From the NCBI RefSeq assembly GCF_003664125.1, contig NZ_RCCP01000002.1, positions 186,001 to 250,000 of the forward strand: DNA of 64,000 bases. Reading direction: 5' to 3'. This document shows, one piece after another, positions 35,129 through 44,605 of the stretch. Origin of the DNA: Planococcus citreus. GTDB lineage: Bacteria; Bacillota; Bacilli; Bacillales_A; Planococcaceae. The position numbers were made by a program, and so were the translations under genes. The notes beneath the pieces are model-generated. The model saw only the letters and a list, made by a program, of their open reading frames with translations. It searched no databases and was not told where the DNA came from. Numbering within the stretch: position 1 is the first letter of the stretch; each line of letters starts with the position of its first letter.

Positions 35129-36424
35129 TTACTTTTTGCGGTTCTTGCGTCGTTCCGCTTTTTTGATTTCGTCCATTTTCCATTTCATTTTCTTCTTGTA
35201 CATCGGTTTAACACTTTTCGGTTTGTGGACCATCGATTTCGCCTTGGTATCGGCTTCGTTCTCCGTGCGCACACGTTTTTTACGGCCGTGGCGCTCTTTC
35301 ATGTCGACAAATTCGCCTTTGACGATGTCTTTTTGCTGGAACGGGATCCCCATCTTCTCGACGCGGACAATGGCATCCTCGTCTTCCGGGCTGAACAAAG
35401 TAATCGCAACGCCTTTAAGGCCCGCACGCGCTGTCCGCCCGACCCGGTGGATGAAGAATTCCAGGTCTTCCGGCAATTCGTAGTTGATGACATGGCTGAC
35501 GCCTTGGATATCGATTCCGCGTGCGGCAAGGTCTGTCGCTACGATGTATTGATACTCCAGATCGCGTACTTGCTTCATCATCTTGACGCGCTCACGCGGT
35601 GCCAAATCTCCGTGGATCTTCCCTACGCGGATTCCTTTTTTCGATAATTCTTCAGCGATGTAATCGGCATTCGTGCGTGTATTGACAAAGATGATCGCAA
35701 GATACGGATTGATGATTTGCATCACTTCTTGCAAGCGTTCAACTTTCTTTTTACTGCGCACCGGCACCAAGTAAAAGTCCAATCCTTCAGCAGCTGGGCG
35801 TTTGTCGCCGATTTTGATATGCGCTGGGTTGGCCATGTATTTCTTCAAGAACGGCTTTAGTTTCTCAGGAATTGTAGCAGAGAATACGTACATTTCCAGG
35901 TCGTCTCGCATTTTCCCTGCGACTTGGTCGATTTCTTCGATAAAGCCCATGTCGAATGCTAGGTCGGCTTCATCGACGACTAGGACCTTCGCGGTATGGA
36001 CGAGCAACGCATTTTCGTTGACGAGGTCTTTCAAGCGTCCTGGTGTCCCGATAACGATATGCGGCTGCGTTTTCAATTTATTGATTGAACGCTGTTTATC
36101 GGTTCCGCCGATGAACGACTTCACTTCGATACCGGAATCGCCGATCAGTTTCTGGATTTCGTTAAAGATCTGAGTTCCGAGTTCACGTGTCGGCGCAGCG
36201 ATCACCGCTTGCACTTCCTGTTTCGACACATCTATGCGTTCGACGATCGGGATGATAAAGCTATGGGTCTTGCCTGTACCTGTATGGGACTGGCCAATGG
36301 CACTGTTTCCACTCATGATCTGTGGAATCATTTCCTTTTGGATTGCTGTCGGTTCTGTGAAACCGAGTTTTTCGACCGCTTCAAGCAAAAATGGCTTGAG
36401 ACGGTATTCGTTGAATTTTGTCAT
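35129..36424 (-). CDS. cshB: DEAD-box RNA helicase CshB
   Basis: ATP-dependent RNA helicase of 431 residues, linked in B. subtilis to cold growth and ribosome assembly. Two RecA domains are followed by a very basic tail rich in Lys/Arg. Motifs: Q motif region FTEPTAIQ, SHTGTGKTHSF (I), PTRELGT (Ia), VVDEADLAF (II, DEAD), SATIP (III), HGDLAPRERV and HRVGRTARAG (VI). GGAGGG is upstream. It is transcribed with nfo. Confidence 0.93.
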   Translation of the reverse strand: MTKFNEYRLKPFLLEAVEKLGFTEPTAIQKEMIPQIMSGNSAIGQSHTGTGKTHSFIIPIVERIDVSKQEVQAVIAAPTRELGTQIFNEIQKLIGDSGIEVKSFIGGTDKQRSINKLKTQPHIVIGTPGRLKDLVNENALLVHTAKVLVVDEADLAFDMGFIEEIDQVAGKMRDDLEMYVFSATIPEKLKPFLKKYMANPAHIKIGDKRPAAEGLDFYLVPVRSKKKVERLQEVMQIINPYLAIIFVNTRTNADYIAEELSKKGIRVGKIHGDLAPRERVKMMKQVRDLEYQYIVATDLAARGIDIQGVSHVINYELPEDLEFFIHRVGRTARAGLKGVAITLFSPEDEDAIVRVEKMGIPFQQKDIVKGEFVDMKERHGRKKRVRTENEADTKAKSMVHKPKSVKPMYKKKMKWKMDEIKKAERRKNRKK

Positions 36425-36549
36425 GGGATATAGTTCCCTCCTTAAGCTCTAGCTATTATAGCATAAAATGGCTCTCCTTAGCGATGCATCTTTTGTAAAG
36501 AGACGGCGTCTCCGTTATAATGAAGTCATGATGTTGAAAGGAGTGCGGT

Positions 36550-37536
36550 TTGATAATGAAAGTAAAAAAGATATCGCCAAGAGGCTATTGCTACGGGGTA
36601 GTGGACGCCATGGTCATCGCGAAAAATGCAGCCATGGATGAAACCTTGCCGCGCCCGATTTATATACTGGGCATGATTGTCCACAATAAACATGTGACGG
36701 ATGCATTTGAACAAGATGGCATCATCACCCTTGATGGCACCAACCGCCTGGAAATCTTGGAGAAGGTTGAAACTGGTACCGTCATCTTTACAGCACACGG
36801 CGTATCCCCACAAGTGCGCGAACTGGCCAGAAGAAAAGGGCTCGTTTCGATCGACGCCACTTGCCCGGATGTTACCGTGACGCATGACTTGATCCGTGAG
36901 AAAACGGCAGAAGGCTACCATATCATCTACATCGGCAAGAGCGGCCACCCGGAACCGGAAGGCGCAATCGGCGTCGCTCCGGACCTAGTCCATTTGGTTG
37001 AAAAGCTCGAAGACGTCAATGCCCTAGAGTTGAATGAAGACAAAATCATCATCACCAACCAAACGACGATGAGCCAATGGGATGTCGTCCATTTGATGGA
37101 ACGCTTGAAAGAACGTTTCCCACAGGCTGAAGTGCATAAAGAGATCTGCCTGGCTACACAAGTTCGCCAGGAAGCTGTCGCGGAACAAGCCGGGGATACC
37201 GATTTGCTATTGGTCATCGGTGACCCGATGAGCAATAACTCCAACCGCCTGGCGCAAGTGTCACAAGATATCGCCGGCACACCGGCTTACCGCATCTCTG
37301 ATTTGTCTGAATTGAAATTGGAATGGCTTGAAGGCATTGAAACGGTCGCCTTGACCGCTGGCGCCTCAACGCCTACACCGATCGTCAAAGAAGTCATGAA
37401 GTTCTTGGATCAATACGATCCGGAAGATCCGGAAACGCACACACTCGAGCGTTCCGTCCCACTCAATAAAATCTTGCCGAAAATCAAGCATCCGAAACCA
37501 TCGGACCGCATCGAACCGTATCCGGTGAATGAATAA
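36550..37536 (+). CDS. ispH: 4-hydroxy-3-methylbut-2-enyl diphosphate reductase
   Basis: A [4Fe-4S] enzyme that yields IPP and DMAPP, the last step of the MEP pathway. Cluster cysteines occur in [21 protein letters not shown] and KEICLATQ. The proton-relay motif TNQTTMSQW is also present. The start is either TTG at 36550, six bases after GGAG, or ATG two codons later, which is 12 bases away; TTG fits better and gives 328 residues. It stands alone on the plus strand between two minus-strand groups. Confidence 0.95.
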   Translation: MIMKVKKISPRGYCYGVVDAMVIAKNAAMDETLPRPIYILGMIVHNKHVTDAFEQDGIITLDGTNRLEILEKVETGTVIFTAHGVSPQVRELARRKGLVSIDATCPDVTVTHDLIREKTAEGYHIIYIGKSGHPEPEGAIGVAPDLVHLVEKLEDVNALELNEDKIIITNQTTMSQWDVVHLMERLKERFPQAEVHKEICLATQVRQEAVAEQAGDTDLLLVIGDPMSNNSNRLAQVSQDIAGTPAYRISDLSELKLEWLEGIETVALTAGASTPTPIVKEVMKFLDQYDPEDPETHTLERSVPLNKILPKIKHPKPSDRIEPYPVNE

Positions 37537-37544
37537 AACCTAAA

Positions 37545-37577
37545 AAAGAGGCCCTGAACGGGGGCCTCTTTTTTTAT
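37545..37577. terminator. Terminator after ispH, shared with nif3-like gene
   Basis: AGAGGCCC / GGGCCTCT stem with an A run to the left and seven T to the right, between converging stop codons. Confidence 0.9.
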
Positions 37578-37581
37578 GTCT

Positions 37582-38694
37582 TCACTTTAAGCGAAACGGC
37601 TCTGTATTTACTTCAGAAGGCAGGAATTCACATTGCCAGTTTGTGCCTTTCTCCGTCATATGGTCTACGACTCCCTGGATCATCACTTTCTCGACGTGGT
37701 GTCCAGGGTCGATCACCGGCAAACCGATTGCTTGTGCATCTTGTGCGACGTGGAAATAGAGGTCGCCTGTTACGTAGACATCCGCTCCGGCGCGTTTTGC
37801 CTGCTGGATGTATTTGTTGCCGTCGCCGCCAAGTACGGCCACTTTTTTGATGGTTTCGTTGCCAGCGCCGACGACACGGACAAACGGCACATCCAAACTC
37901 TTTTTCACATGCTCCGCAAACGCATCCAAGTTCATCTCTTCTTTCAAGCGCCCGATGCGGCCAAGCCCCATCGGCAGTTCCTTGTTTTCCAAGGTGAACA
38001 CGTCATATGCCGGCTCCTCATAAGGATGAGCTGCCATCATTGCGCGGATCACGCGATCTTTTTCGGCTTTCCTGACGACAACTTCAATTTTCGATTCCGC
38101 TGTTTCTTCCATTTTTCCCGATTCCCCGATATATGGATCGGCTGAAGCGTTGGGGCGGAAGCGTCCTGTGCCGGACAAGGTATAGCTGCAATACTCATAA
38201 TCGCCAATTGCTCCGGCACCCGCATCGCCAAAAGCTTTCCGTACTTGGTCTTCATGGCTTTCAGGCACGAATACCGCAATCTTCAAGAGCTCTGCTTCGT
38301 AAGTTTTCACCAATACTTGCGTGCCACTCAATTCGAGCGCATCTGCCAACAGGTCATTGACGCCGCCCCACGCAACATCGAGATTGGTGTGCGCAGCATA
38401 TACTGCTATATCATTTTTGATCAATTTTTCCATCAATTGGCCTTGAGGAAAATCCGTCTGGAGATTTTTTAAAGGACGGAAAATCGGCGGATGGTGCGCA
38501 ATGATAAGCCCAGCGCCTTTTTCAATCGCCTCTTCTACCACCGCATCATCGACGTCCAGCGTCACTAGTACGCGTTCGATTTTTTTATTCAAGGTACCAA
38601 CATGCAGACCGATTGGATCTCCCTCCATCGCCAAATATTTCGGCGACCATTTCTCGAACTGTTCGATGATCTGTTGCCCATTAGGAATTTTCAT
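37582..38694 (-). CDS. Nif3-like dinuclear metal-centre protein (YqfO)
   Basis: Homohexameric protein of 370 residues with a dinuclear metal site and an inserted CutA-like/PII-like domain (residues about 130-230), the long Firmicute form. Metal ligands are in AHHPPIF and AHTNLDVAWGG, and a late HHVEKVMIQGV. Function unknown; related eukaryotic Nif3 proteins have been tied to GTP cyclohydrolase-like folds. It overlaps trmK by 14 bases, a conserved pair (yqfN-yqfO). Confidence 0.9.
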   Translation of the reverse strand: MKIPNGQQIIEQFEKWSPKYLAMEGDPIGLHVGTLNKKIERVLVTLDVDDAVVEEAIEKGAGLIIAHHPPIFRPLKNLQTDFPQGQLMEKLIKNDIAVYAAHTNLDVAWGGVNDLLADALELSGTQVLVKTYEAELLKIAVFVPESHEDQVRKAFGDAGAGAIGDYEYCSYTLSGTGRFRPNASADPYIGESGKMEETAESKIEVVVRKAEKDRVIRAMMAAHPYEEPAYDVFTLENKELPMGLGRIGRLKEEMNLDAFAEHVKKSLDVPFVRVVGAGNETIKKVAVLGGDGNKYIQQAKRAGADVYVTGDLYFHVAQDAQAIGLPVIDPGHHVEKVMIQGVVDHMTEKGTNWQCEFLPSEVNTEPFRLK

Positions 38695-39394
38695 TCGCGA
38701 ACACCTCTTCCATCAATGCGATTTTTTCGAGCAATTGCTCTCTTTTCGTACGAATGTCTTCGGTTTGTTGTGCGTTCTCCAAGCGTTCGGCGATTGCTCT
38801 CCATTGCGTCGCTTCGCGCTGCCACTTTTCCTTGAAAATTTCGGTTTGCTGTTTTAATAGTTCCGGGCCGAATAATAATTGCTTCGCATCTAGCTGCACT
38901 TCTTCAGCAGTCGGCTCCAGCACGAGAATCTCATAGATCTTGTCTTTTTCTTTTAAGATCTCTTCAGCGACAACTTGCCAGCCGTTTTGGACTGCCCATT
39001 GCCGTATTGCTTGGGCGTGGACATTCGGCTGAAGGATCAATCGCTTCACCCCTTCAAGCCGCCCTTTTCCTTCTTCCAAGATGGAAGCGATCAGCGTGCC
39101 GCCCATTCCGGCAATGGTTACCGCCGTAATCCCGTCTGATGGCTCGATCGCTTCGAGACCAGGAGCGAGCCGGACGGTGATTTTGCCTTCCAGCCCTTCC
39201 GCGCGTACTTGCTTTTTCGCCGATTCATAAGGGCCTTTAACGATTTCTCCGGCAACCGCACGGCTGGCAATGCCATTATGTAGAAGATGGCATGGCAAAT
39301 AGGCGTGATCTGAGCCGATATCTGCCACGACCGCTCCTGCTTGCACATATTCTGCCACTTTCATTAATCGAACTGATAATTGCTGCGCATTCAT
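38681..39394 (-). CDS. trmK: tRNA (adenine(22)-N1)-methyltransferase
   Basis: SAM-dependent enzyme that makes m1A22 in tRNA. The ATG at 39394 directly follows TAGGAGGAACGTT and gives 237 residues. The Rossmann SAM motif ADIGSDHAYLPCHLL is at about residue 25, followed by AVTIAGMGGTLIA, the catalytic-region motif of TrmK, and a C-terminal coiled-coil extension rich in Gln/Glu. B. subtilis yqfN has the same place downstream of cccA. Confidence 0.93.
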   Translation of the reverse strand: MNAQQLSVRLMKVAEYVQAGAVVADIGSDHAYLPCHLLHNGIASRAVAGEIVKGPYESAKKQVRAEGLEGKITVRLAPGLEAIEPSDGITAVTIAGMGGTLIASILEEGKGRLEGVKRLILQPNVHAQAIRQWAVQNGWQVVAEEILKEKDKIYEILVLEPTAEEVQLDAKQLLFGPELLKQQTEIFKEKWQREATQWRAIAERLENAQQTEDIRTKREQLLEKIALMEEVFANENS

Positions 39395-39413
39395 AACGTT
39401 CCTCCTAATTGAC

Positions 39414-39449
39414 AAAAAACCCTTAGCTCCAGAAGAACTAAGGGTTTTT
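39414..39449 (-). terminator. cccA terminator
   Basis: AACCCTTAG / CTAAGGGTT stem with A and T runs on both sides, between cccA and trmK. Confidence 0.88.
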
Positions 39450-39453
39450 GATG

Positions 39454-39843
39454 CTATTCGAGTGAAAGTACCCACTCAGCCATTGCTGCTACGTTCTCTT
39501 CAGGAACAAGTCCTGGAGGCATTGTGCCTTTACCATTGATCAAAATTTCTTCGATTTCGTCTTGGCCAAGTTCTGTAGCTACCAATGATGGACCAACTCC
39601 GCCTTCATAGCTTGAACCGTGGCAGGAAACACAGCTTGCTTCCGCTGTAGCTGCTGGATCGAAATCGCCGCTTGCCGCTTCTTCTCCGCCTTCGCCTTCA
39701 GCCGCTTCGCCGCCGCCTTCTTCTGCTGCATGTTCTTCAGCAATTTCAGCTTCGTTGCCGACTCCTTCCAATGACAGGAAGAAAATCAGGCCAATACCGA
39801 AAGCCATGATTAAGATATAAGGTACAATTGCATTCTTTTGCAT
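39454..39843 (-). CDS. cccA: Membrane-anchored cytochrome c (cytochrome c-550 type)
   Basis: Electron carrier on the outer face of the membrane, probably feeding a cytochrome c oxidase. The ATG at 39843 behind GGAGGG gives 129 residues: one N-terminal helix (IVPYILIMAFGIGLIFFLSL), then an acidic Glu/Ala/Gly-rich linker of about 40 residues, and a short haem domain with CVSCH and an axial Met in GTMPPGLV. The highly acidic linker agrees with a salt-adapted organism. Position next to trmK matches B. subtilis cccA. Confidence 0.93.
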   Translation of the reverse strand: MQKNAIVPYILIMAFGIGLIFFLSLEGVGNEAEIAEEHAAEEGGGEAAEGEGGEEAASGDFDPAATAEASCVSCHGSSYEGGVGPSLVATELGQDEIEEILINGKGTMPPGLVPEENVAAMAEWVLSLE

Positions 39844-40036
39844 CCGTAACCCTCCTTCTACTGTGTTCTGCTTGATGATAGTATAAGTATCACTCATTAT
39901 TGTACTGTATTATCCAGTAAACGAAAAGCCATATCGGATAATATTTGCCGTATTGTGACAAAATCGGTAAATTCGAAGGATTCTGTTGACGGCACTCAAC
40001 AAGCAGTTAAGATGACACAGTTTTCCTGTAACTCAC

Positions 40037-41176
40037 TCAGCAGCCGACCAGCCTTGAGATGACCATGCGCTGCACTTCTGATGTCCCTTCGCCGATCTCC
40101 AGGAGCTTGGCGTCGCGCATATAACGCTCGACTTCATATTCTTTCATATAGCCGTAGCCGCCATGGATCTGGATGGCTTCATCCGCCACTTCCATCGCCA
40201 TTTCGGAAGCATATAATTTGGCCATGGACGCTTCTTTTGTGAACGGACGCCCCTGGTCTTTCAGCCATGCCGCTTTATAGACCATATTGCGCGCAAGTTC
40301 GATCTTCATCGCCATATCCGCGAGTTTGAACTGCGTCACTTGGAATTCCGATAAAGGCTTGCCAAACTGCTTGCGTTCTTTTGCATAAGCGAGCGCTTTA
40401 TTGAACGCGCCTTGCGCGATACCGACGGCCATCGCCGCAATGCCGATGCGCCCGCCGTCCAGCGTCACGAGAAATTGCTTGAAGCCTTCGCCACGTTTGC
40501 CGAGCAAATTCTCTTTCGGGACACGGACGTTCTCGAGCACCAATTCAGTCGTATTGGAAGCATTCAAGCCCATTTTTTCGTAATTATCGATAATGGTAAA
40601 GCCTTCAGCATCCGTCGGCACGATGATGGCGCTGATTTCTTTTTTGCCGTCATTCATGCCGGTGATGGCGGTAATCGCCAAATGCTTCGCGTGGCTTGCG
40701 TTGGTGATATATACTTTCGATCCATTGATGACCCAGTCGTCCCCGTCTTCCACTGCGCGGGTTTCCGTTCCTCCGGCATCCGAACCGGCATTCGGCTCCG
40801 TCAGCCCAAACGCCCCGAACGATTCTCCCGAACAAATCGGCGTCAAATACTTCTGTTTCTGCTCTTCTGTCCCAAACAAGCTGAGCGGAGCACCGCCAAG
40901 CGAAATATGGGCAGAATATGTGATGCCCGTTGAAGCACAGACGCGGCTCAATTCTTCTGTGACGATCGCAAAACTCGTTGTATCCGCACCGGCCCCGCCA
41001 TAAGCTTCATCAAACGGCAAGCCCATCATCCCCATGTCGGACAGCTGCTTGAAAGCCTCTTTCGGAAATTCTTTCGTGCGGTCTCGGTCAACGGCACCTG
41101 GTGCCACCACTTTATCGGCGAATTCTCGCATCGTCTTCTTGATCATTTGCTGTTCTTGTGTCAAATCGAAATTCAT
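40037..41176 (-). CDS. Acyl-CoA dehydrogenase
   Basis: FAD-dependent enzyme that oxidises acyl-CoA to enoyl-CoA. The protein has 379 residues, the normal length. Motifs: TEPNAGSDAGGT (flavin-binding signature 1), YGGAGADTTSFAIVTEE, IQIHGGYGYMKEYEVERYMRDA and the catalytic glutamate region EIGEGTSEVQ. Closest in pattern to short-/medium-chain (BcdA/MmgC/AcdA-like) enzymes; chain length cannot be fixed. It stands alone between cccA and sigA, where B. subtilis has no such gene, so it is an added gene in an otherwise conserved block. Confidence 0.93.
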   Translation of the reverse strand: MNFDLTQEQQMIKKTMREFADKVVAPGAVDRDRTKEFPKEAFKQLSDMGMMGLPFDEAYGGAGADTTSFAIVTEELSRVCASTGITYSAHISLGGAPLSLFGTEEQKQKYLTPICSGESFGAFGLTEPNAGSDAGGTETRAVEDGDDWVINGSKVYITNASHAKHLAITAITGMNDGKKEISAIIVPTDAEGFTIIDNYEKMGLNASNTTELVLENVRVPKENLLGKRGEGFKQFLVTLDGGRIGIAAMAVGIAQGAFNKALAYAKERKQFGKPLSEFQVTQFKLADMAMKIELARNMVYKAAWLKDQGRPFTKEASMAKLYASEMAMEVADEAIQIHGGYGYMKEYEVERYMRDAKLLEIGEGTSEVQRMVISRLVGC

Positions 41177-41216
41177 ATCTTACATCCCCTTTGCTATGAA
41201 TACGCTTACAATATTC

Positions 41217-41246
41217 ATTATATAGCTAAAATTCCGACACAAGCAA
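41217..41246 (-). promoter_or_regulatory. SigA-type promoter for acyl-CoA dehydrogenase gene
   Basis: On the minus strand TTGCTT (41241-41246) and a perfect TATAAT (41217-41222) are 18 bases apart, about 40 bases before the start. Confidence 0.7.
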
Positions 41247-41341
41247 GGCATAACGGAAAGTTATTCCAATATGTTGTTGCACAGACGGAAAGCTCGCCTT
41301 TTCCTTAGACAGCTGCACCGCCTCGGCATTGCCATTGAACG

Positions 41342-41379
41342 CAAAAAAAATCCTTCCAGGCTTTTAGCCCAGAAGGATT
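41342..41379 (-). terminator. sigA terminator
   Basis: AATCCTTC / GAAGGATT stem with further pairing of CAGGCT and AGCC(C)A, followed by eight T on the minus strand. Confidence 0.92.
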
Positions 41380-41387
41380 CATTTACT

Positions 41388-42542
41388 TTACTCCAAGAAA
41401 TCTTTCAAGCGCTTGCTGCGCGATGGATGGCGCAGTTTGCGGAGAGCTTTTGCTTCGATTTGGCGAATGCGCTCGCGCGTCACGCCGAATACTTTGCCGA
41501 CTTCTTCGAGCGTCCGCGTGCGGCCATCGTCCAAGCCGAAACGCAGGCGCAAGACATTTTCTTCTCGGTCGGTCAATGTGTCGAGCACATCTTCTAACTG
41601 CTCTTTTAGCAATTCATAAGCTGCATGATCAGATGGCGACTGTGCATCGGAATCTTCGATGAAATCTCCCAAATGCGAATCGTCTTCTTCACCGATCGGT
41701 GTTTCAAGCGATACCGGTTCTTGGGCGATCTTCAGGATTTCACGCACTTTCTCAGGCAATAGATCCATCTCTTCGCCGATTTCTTCCGGTGAAGGTTCGC
41801 GTCCAAGGTCTTGCAATAGCTGGCGCTGTACGCGAATCAGTTTGTTGATCGTTTCGACCATATGGACCGGGATGCGGATGGTCCGCGCCTGGTCGGCGAT
41901 GGCGCGCGTAATGGCTTGGCGGATCCACCACGTTGCGTAGGTACTGAATTTGAAGCCTTTCGAGTAGTCGAATTTCTCGACTGCTTTGATAAGCCCCATA
42001 TTCCCTTCCTGGATCAAATCCAGGAACAGCATGCCGCGGCCTACATAGCGTTTCGCGATTGAGACGACGAGACGCAAGTTGGCTTCCGCAAGGCGTTTTT
42101 TCGCTTCTTCGTCGCCTTGTTCGATGAGTTTTGCAAGACGTACTTCTTCTTCGGCCTTCAATAAGTCGACGCGCCCGATCTCTTTCAAGTACATGCGGAC
42201 CGGGTCGTTGATCTTGACGCCTGGCGGTACGCTCAAGTCGTTCAAGTCGAACTTCTCTTCGGTCGGTTTCATGAGACGGTCCAAATGTTCTTCATCATCG
42301 CTCTTGCGTTCAAGTTCGATGCCGTGCCCTTCCAATTGATCAATGAATTCCTCTACTTGGTCCGATTCCATTTCAAAAATAGCCAATTTATCGGCAATCT
42401 GTTCGTAGTTCAATTCTCCGGTTTTTTTCCCTTGTTCGATCAATTGCTTTTTCGCGTCTTCTACACTTGCTTCCGGGCCTTCAGCAGGCAACGGGATGCT
42501 GTTTGTTACGACTTCTGTTTGGCGTTCAGATTTCTCAGCCAT
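41388..42542 (-). CDS. sigA: RNA polymerase primary sigma factor SigA (RpoD)
   Basis: Main vegetative sigma factor, 384 residues. Region 1.1 is at the N-terminus, region 1.2 near [21 protein letters not shown] (partial), region 2 with [15 protein letters not shown] and the -10 recognition helix [14 protein letters not shown], and region 4 with the -35 helix [17 protein letters not shown]. The sequence [16 protein letters not shown] marks region 3. It lies 33 bases after dnaG, as in the macromolecular synthesis operon, although rpsU is elsewhere (57.3 kb). Confidence 0.97.
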   Translation of the reverse strand: MAEKSERQTEVVTNSIPLPAEGPEASVEDAKKQLIEQGKKTGELNYEQIADKLAIFEMESDQVEEFIDQLEGHGIELERKSDDEEHLDRLMKPTEEKFDLNDLSVPPGVKINDPVRMYLKEIGRVDLLKAEEEVRLAKLIEQGDEEAKKRLAEANLRLVVSIAKRYVGRGMLFLDLIQEGNMGLIKAVEKFDYSKGFKFSTYATWWIRQAITRAIADQARTIRIPVHMVETINKLIRVQRQLLQDLGREPSPEEIGEEMDLLPEKVREILKIAQEPVSLETPIGEEDDSHLGDFIEDSDAQSPSDHAAYELLKEQLEDVLDTLTDREENVLRLRFGLDDGRTRTLEEVGKVFGVTRERIRQIEAKALRKLRHPSRSKRLKDFLE

Positions 42543-42575
42543 ACAACTTCCTCCTTTAGAAAAAACCGGAATAAT

Positions 42576-44381
42576 CTACAATGATTTCCGTAAAGCAATC
42601 ACTTCTTGTGCTAGAAGCAAAGCGCGCTTCAAATCATGCTGTTTTTCCGCTTCTTTTGATTGCTGGATTTTTAAATTGATTTGTTGCTCGATACGGTGCT
42701 TGTTCAAGTGCTTCAGGCAATCTTCGATCTCTTCTTCCGGGTGTTCGGGATCTCTCTCGGCCAAGGCCGTCTCCATCACTAACTTCCGGAGTTCCTGATC
42801 CGTTAGGGTTTCCAAGAACTTATGGAAATCCGCTTTTTCCCATTCCTCGTAAAAACCGAGCAGCTGGACATAAAGCGCTTGGTATTCTTCACTGATGAAC
42901 GGAATGGTTTCCACTTCACGGGCCAGCTTCTCCATCACGGCCGGGTCTGCGAGCGCGTGTGCGAACAGCAAACGTTCTGCGCGGTGCAGCGACGTGATTT
43001 TCTTTTGCTCCCTTTTGGGGGCTGCCTGGACCGATTCAGCAGCTTTTGGCCGGCTGCGTTCGATGCTGCGTGTTTCTAAGCGCCTGTACTGCTGCAATAT
43101 GGCTTCTTCTGAAAGCTTTGTTTCGGCCGACAGCTGCTTAATATACAAATCCCTTTCAACAGGTGAGGATTTACCGGCCAATAGCTGGAGCACCTCTTGG
43201 ATATATTGAAGGAGATCGTTTTCATATTGAAAGTTCTTATGGCGGCGCGCATGCATCATCGCGAAAGCGATAAAGGTTTGCGGCTTTTCGATGACGTTCT
43301 CCCGAAAAGCATCGGCGCCGTTTTGGCGGACATAGTCATCGGGGTCCATGCCATTCGGCAGCACCGCAATCCCGACTTTGAAATTCGCTTCCTCAAGCGG
43401 CACCGCCGCCCGTTTAGCCGCTTCCCATCCGGCATCATCACCGTCAAAGCAAACGACCACTTCCTGCGCAAAACGCTTCATTTGGCGGATATGCTGCGAT
43501 GTCAGCGATGTCCCCATCGTCGCAAGCGCATTGTCGATGCCAGCTTTTCCAGCAGCAATGACATCCATAAATCCTTCGAACAGGACGATTTTCCGGTTTT
43601 TCCGGATGGCGCCTCGAGCCAGATGGACATTATAGAGAACTTGGCTTTTTTGGAAAATCGGTGATTCTGGGCTGTTCATGTATTTCGCTTCCTGCTTCGA
43701 CTGCTCAAGCACCCTTCCCGAAAACGCAATGGCCTTGCCGTTTTCGTTCATGATCGGAAACATGATCCTGCCACGGAAACGGTCGAACCAGCCATCGGAT
43801 TTCTCACGCTTGATGGCCAGCCCGCTCGCTTCCAATTGTTCATCGTCGTACCCTTTTCTGCGCAACGCGACTTCCATATAGTTCCATTCAGGAAGCGCCC
43901 AGCCGATCCGGTATTTTTCGATGATCTCCTGGGTGAATCCCCGATTCTCCAAATAGTCAAGAGCTGCTTGCCCTTCTTCTGTGTTCAGCAAAATGTGATG
44001 GTACATATCTGCAGCGAATTCATGCATCAAAATGAGCGGGTCGTCATTTCTTGCCTGAGCTGCCCCTTTGCCTTCTCCTGGCTGGACATCGATTTCGATT
44101 CCAGAGCGCTCACCGAGTTTGACCAGCGCTTCCTGGAAGCTGATGTTTTCGATATCCATCAAGAAAGTGATGGCGTTGCCGCCAGCCCCGCAGCCGAAGC
44201 AATGGAAAATCTGCTTATCGGCCGTCACTGAAAAGGACGGTGTGCTTTCCCCGTGGAAAGGACAGAGGCCAAACCAATTGCGGCCTCTTTTCGTCAATTG
44301 GACATATTCGCCCACGACGTCCACAATATCCGCTTTGGAACGGATTTCTTCGATCACTTCTTCAGGAATTCGATTGGACAC
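42576..44381 (-). CDS. dnaG: DNA primase
   Basis: Makes RNA primers for replication. The protein has 601 residues. The CHC2 zinc-binding domain at residues 40-65 has CPFHGE and CFGCGAGG; the catalytic TOPRIM core includes LFEGFMDVIAAGKAG and VVCFDGDDAG; the C-terminal helicase-binding domain follows. The start is GTG at 44381. It heads the dnaG-sigA pair; the 224-base upstream region contains the ppsR terminator and AT-rich sequence with TATAAT-like blocks. Confidence 0.96.
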   Translation of the reverse strand: MSNRIPEEVIEEIRSKADIVDVVGEYVQLTKRGRNWFGLCPFHGESTPSFSVTADKQIFHCFGCGAGGNAITFLMDIENISFQEALVKLGERSGIEIDVQPGEGKGAAQARNDDPLILMHEFAADMYHHILLNTEEGQAALDYLENRGFTQEIIEKYRIGWALPEWNYMEVALRRKGYDDEQLEASGLAIKREKSDGWFDRFRGRIMFPIMNENGKAIAFSGRVLEQSKQEAKYMNSPESPIFQKSQVLYNVHLARGAIRKNRKIVLFEGFMDVIAAGKAGIDNALATMGTSLTSQHIRQMKRFAQEVVVCFDGDDAGWEAAKRAAVPLEEANFKVGIAVLPNGMDPDDYVRQNGADAFRENVIEKPQTFIAFAMMHARRHKNFQYENDLLQYIQEVLQLLAGKSSPVERDLYIKQLSAETKLSEEAILQQYRRLETRSIERSRPKAAESVQAAPKREQKKITSLHRAERLLFAHALADPAVMEKLAREVETIPFISEEYQALYVQLLGFYEEWEKADFHKFLETLTDQELRKLVMETALAERDPEHPEEEIEDCLKHLNKHRIEQQINLKIQQSKEAEKQHDLKRALLLAQEVIALRKSL

Positions 44382-44576
44382 CTTATCACCATCTTTATTT
44401 GCTTACTTTACTTTATTCGTTGAAATCCATTAAAATCCTTCAAATTTCGACAAAAAGATGGGAAAGCTCATCATGTTGTTATTAAGCTTTAGCCACAATT
44501 CTTCATTATAAAACGTTTTTTTGTAAAAATCCATAGAAAGGCGTAGAAAAACGGTCTTTCTATTATACAAGCATAA

Positions 44577-44598
44577 GAAAAACCGCCCTAATAGGCGG
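44577..44598 (-). terminator. ppsR terminator
   Basis: CCGCC / GGCGG stem with a CTAATA loop, then TTTTTCTT on the minus strand, eight bases past the stop codon. Confidence 0.8.
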
Positions 44599-44605
44599 AA
44601 TCCTC

